Of a stretch of 64,000 bases of DNA, positions 61,747 through 64,000 are shown piece after piece. A model generated the notes under the pieces. The model was not told the DNA's origin and did no database searches. It saw only the letters and a program-made list of their open reading frames with translations. Origin of the DNA: an uncultured Moraxella sp. GTDB taxonomy: Bacteria; Pseudomonadota; Gammaproteobacteria; Pseudomonadales; Moraxellaceae. Position 1 is the stretch's first letter, and the number at the start of each line of letters is the position of its first letter. The stretch covers positions 1-64,000 of the forward strand of contig NZ_CAMCBS010000001.1 of assembly GCF_945873075.1 (NCBI RefSeq). The letters run 5' to 3'. The position numbers and the translations under genes were made by a program.

Positions 61747-63594
61747 ATGGCAACACAAGATACTGTAATCAACAACATCCCAACGCTAAACTTTGACGCA
61801 GTCATCGTTGGCGGTGGTGGTTCTGGTATGCGTGCTTCTCTACAGCTGGTTAATGGCGGTATGAAAGTCGCAGTCATCACCAAAGTTTTCCCAACCCGTT
61901 CGCACACGGTTGCTGCCCAAGGTGGTATCGGTGCGTCATTGGGTAATATGAGCAACGATAACTGGCATTTCCATTTTTATGACACCGTCAAAGGTTCTGA
62001 CTGGCTAGGCGACCAAGACGCCATCGAATATATGTGCCGTGAAGCGCCAAAGGTCGTCTATGAGCTTGAGCACATGGGTATGCCATTTGACCGTAACGCC
62101 GATGGTACGATTTATCAGCGTCCATTTGGTGGTCACAGTGCCAACTACGGCGAAAAAGCTGTGCCACGTGCTTGTGCGGCAGCTGACCGTACTGGCCACG
62201 CGCTACTGCACACGCTATACCAAAAGAACCTAGAAAAAGGCACTCAATTTTTCGTTGAGTGGATTGCACTTGACCTAATCAAAGACGACGAAGGCAATAT
62301 CAACGGCGTGGTAGCGCTTGACCAAGAAACAGGTAATATCTCTGTATTCCAAGCCCAAACTACCGTACTAGCGACAGGTGGTGCAGGTCGTATCTTCCGT
62401 GCATCAACCAACGCCTACATCAACACTGGTGACGGTCTGGGCATGGCAGTGCGTGCAGGTATCCCGCTACAAGACATGGAGTTCTGGCAATTCCACCCAA
62501 CGGGTGTCGCAGGCGCAGGTGTCCTACTGACCGAAGGCTGTCGTGGTGAAGGCGCTATCCTTCGTAACAAGCACGGTGAGCCGTTCATGGAGCGTTATGC
62601 CCCAACCCTAAAAGATTTGGCACCGCGTGACTTCGTCTCTCGTTCTATGGACCAAGAGATTAAAGAAGGTCGTGGCTGTGGTCCAAATGGCGACTACATC
62701 GTGATGGACATGACCCACCTAGGTCATGCCGAAATCATGAAGCGTCTGCCATCGGTATTTGAAATCAGCCACAACTTCGCCAACGTGGACATTACCAAAG
62801 AGCCAGTACCAGTTGTCCCAACCATCCACTACATGATGGGCGGTATCCCAACGAACATCCATGGTCAGGTGACTGTACCTGTGCTAGATGGCGAGCGTGA
62901 TGAGCAAGGTTTATACACCGAAGGTCGTGTCATCAAAGGTCTATATGCCATCGGCGAATGTGCGTGTGTCTCTGTACACGGTGCAAACCGTCTAGGCACG
63001 AACTCACTGCTTGACCTTGTGGTATTTGGTCGTGCAGCAGGCCAGCACATCCTAGATGAGTTTGCTAAGTCAGACCGTGGCTACAAGCCATTGAACCCAC
63101 GCGTCCTAGACTTCACTCAAGCACGCCTTGATAAGCTACAAAACTCAACTGAAGGCTACAACGCGCAAGAAGTCGCTGATGAAATCCGCTCAATCATGCA
63201 GTCACACGCTGGTGTATTCCGTACCCAAGCGTTGATGGATGAAGGTGTTGAGAAGATTATGGCGCTTGCACCAAAAGTTGAGCAAATCCATCTAAAAGAC
63301 AAATCAGCGGTGTTCAACACAGCGCGTATCGAAGCTCTAGAAGTGGCAAACCTATACGAAGTCGCCAAAGCAACCATGCTATCAGCATCACTTCGTCATG
63401 AGTGCCGTGGTGCGCACAGCGTCCTAGACTATGAGCGTCCTGCAGATGATGCCGAAGCGCCACTAGGTCGTGATGACAAGAACTGGATGAAGCACACGCT
63501 ATGGTATTCAGAAGGTAACAAGGTAATCTATAAGCCAGTGCGCAAGAAGCCATTGACTGTGGATTACTGTGAGCCACGCGTTCGTACATTCTAA
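61747..63594 (+). CDS. sdhA: Succinate dehydrogenase flavoprotein subunit SdhA
   Basis: A 615-residue FAD protein that oxidises succinate. The FAD loop is VIVGGGGSGMRASLQL, the flavinylated His lies in TRSHTVAAQGGIGASLG, and substrate residues lie in HPTGVAGAGVLLTEGCRGEG and MGGIPTNIHGQV. Codon use suggests high expression. It lies 70 nt after sdhD and 72 nt before sdhB. Confidence 0.97.
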   Translation: MATQDTVINNIPTLNFDAVIVGGGGSGMRASLQLVNGGMKVAVITKVFPTRSHTVAAQGGIGASLGNMSNDNWHFHFYDTVKGSDWLGDQDAIEYMCREAPKVVYELEHMGMPFDRNADGTIYQRPFGGHSANYGEKAVPRACAAADRTGHALLHTLYQKNLEKGTQFFVEWIALDLIKDDEGNINGVVALDQETGNISVFQAQTTVLATGGAGRIFRASTNAYINTGDGLGMAVRAGIPLQDMEFWQFHPTGVAGAGVLLTEGCRGEGAILRNKHGEPFMERYAPTLKDLAPRDFVSRSMDQEIKEGRGCGPNGDYIVMDMTHLGHAEIMKRLPSVFEISHNFANVDITKEPVPVVPTIHYMMGGIPTNIHGQVTVPVLDGERDEQGLYTEGRVIKGLYAIGECACVSVHGANRLGTNSLLDLVVFGRAAGQHILDEFAKSDRGYKPLNPRVLDFTQARLDKLQNSTEGYNAQEVADEIRSIMQSHAGVFRTQALMDEGVEKIMALAPKVEQIHLKDKSAVFNTARIEALEVANLYEVAKATMLSASLRHECRGAHSVLDYERPADDAEAPLGRDDKNWMKHTLWYSEGNKVIYKPVRKKPLTVDYCEPRVRTF

Positions 63595-63666
63595 TTGACA
63601 TTTATCTAATTTGAATTTTGGGCGTATTGCATCAGCCTACGCCCAAGCATTTTGCGGAGAAAGACT

Positions 63667-64000
63667 ATGAGTCGTGGAACTCGCACCGTTGAAATTTATC
63701 GCTATGATCCTGATAAGGACAAAGCCCCATATATGCAGACTTATCAGATTGAGCTACTAGAATCTGATCGTATGCTACTAGATGTGCTATTGCGTCTAAA
63801 AAAACAAGATGAAACCCTAACTTTCCGTCGCTCATGCCGTGAAGGTATCTGTGGTTCTGACGGTATGAACATCAATGGCAAAAATGGTTTGGCGTGTCTA
63901 ATCAACATGAACACCTTGCCAGAAAAGATCGTGATCCGTCCGCTACCAGGCCTGCCTGTGATCAAAGATTTGGTTGTGGATATGAACCAATTCTATGAGC
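63667..64000 (+). CDS. sdhB: Succinate dehydrogenase iron-sulfur subunit SdhB (5' part)
   Basis: The first 111 residues are in the window; the gene runs off the right edge. The [2Fe-2S] cysteines are in [19 protein letters not shown] and LACLIN. AGAAAGACT and GCGGAG precede ATG 63667. The rest of the protein, with the [4Fe-4S] and [3Fe-4S] cysteines, lies outside. Confidence 0.95.
   Translation, partial: MSRGTRTVEIYRYDPDKDKAPYMQTYQIELLESDRMLLDVLLRLKKQDETLTFRRSCREGICGSDGMNINGKNGLACLINMNTLPEKIVIRPLPGLPVIKDLVVDMNQFYE

Noticed and set aside
1..64000. Recurring TTTGGCAAA / TTTGCCAAA in spacers as an uptake sequence
   Set aside because: The hits vary in flanks and spacing and look like base-composition bias; a count against a shuffled genome would be needed.

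Overview
The window reads as a chromosomal segment of a gammaproteobacterium of the family Moraxellaceae, most likely a Moraxella. Three things point there: the ubiG–mupP–yciK gene order shared with pseudomonads, the gltA / sdhCDAB divergent cluster, and the moderate GC content with AT-rich spacers. Family and genus are inferred from gene content, not from a database search. No tRNA, rRNA, insertion sequence or prophage was recognised.

Layout. 1-8.6 kb is housekeeping: NfeD/SPFH membrane pair, a 2-oxoglutarate dioxygenase with a class V aminotransferase, dsbA, ubiG-mupP-yciK and a YtfL/PaeA-type transporter. 8.6-12.8 kb is an accessory block of small unassigned genes: three neighbours each carry an exact two-copy internal duplication, followed by a TerB-like acidic protein, a histone-H1-like basic protein, a PD-(D/E)XK-like protein and a DUF4236 protein. 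12.8-17.5 kb holds a COG0523 GTPase, ompR and tex. 17.8-22.5 kb is a very large S6-family serine-protease autotransporter. 22.6-23.8 kb is a copper module (DUF305 lipoprotein plus a divergent CueR-type regulator). 23.8-34 kb is a complete type I-F CRISPR-Cas locus. 34-48 kb is housekeeping: corrinoid adenosyltransferase, yggX, mpl, dsbB, gshA, erpA, sstT, def, hisB/hisH, glmS. 48-57 kb carries two polar amino-acid ABC transporters, one with three consecutive substrate-binding proteins. 57-64 kb holds proA, a carboxymuconolactone decarboxylase family gene, gltA and sdhCDAB (sdhB is cut by the window end).

The CRISPR locus is the main discovery. An 18-repeat array is transcribed leftwards from a leader that contains a perfect IHF consensus. 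cas1, cas2-3, csy1, csy2, csy3 and cas6f run rightwards. Between cas2-3 and csy1 lies a miniature degenerate array on the minus strand. Its two pseudo-repeats have diverged in sequence but keep the five-base-pair, five-nucleotide-loop hairpin in exact register. They flank a pseudo-spacer of only 12 nt. That pseudo-spacer plus three more bases (15 nt in all) recurs perfectly about 100 bp away, next to a CC PAM on the correct side, two base pairs upstream of a good -35/-10 promoter for csy1. This is what an RNA-guided autorepressor of the Csy (Cascade) operon should look like.

Other points of interest are the CueR operator with its 19-bp spacer, overlapping dyads in front of the duplicated-domain operon, the 72-residue triple repeat in the autotransporter, the triplicated binding proteins, and the presence of both MupP and Mpl, which implies a cell-wall recycling route.
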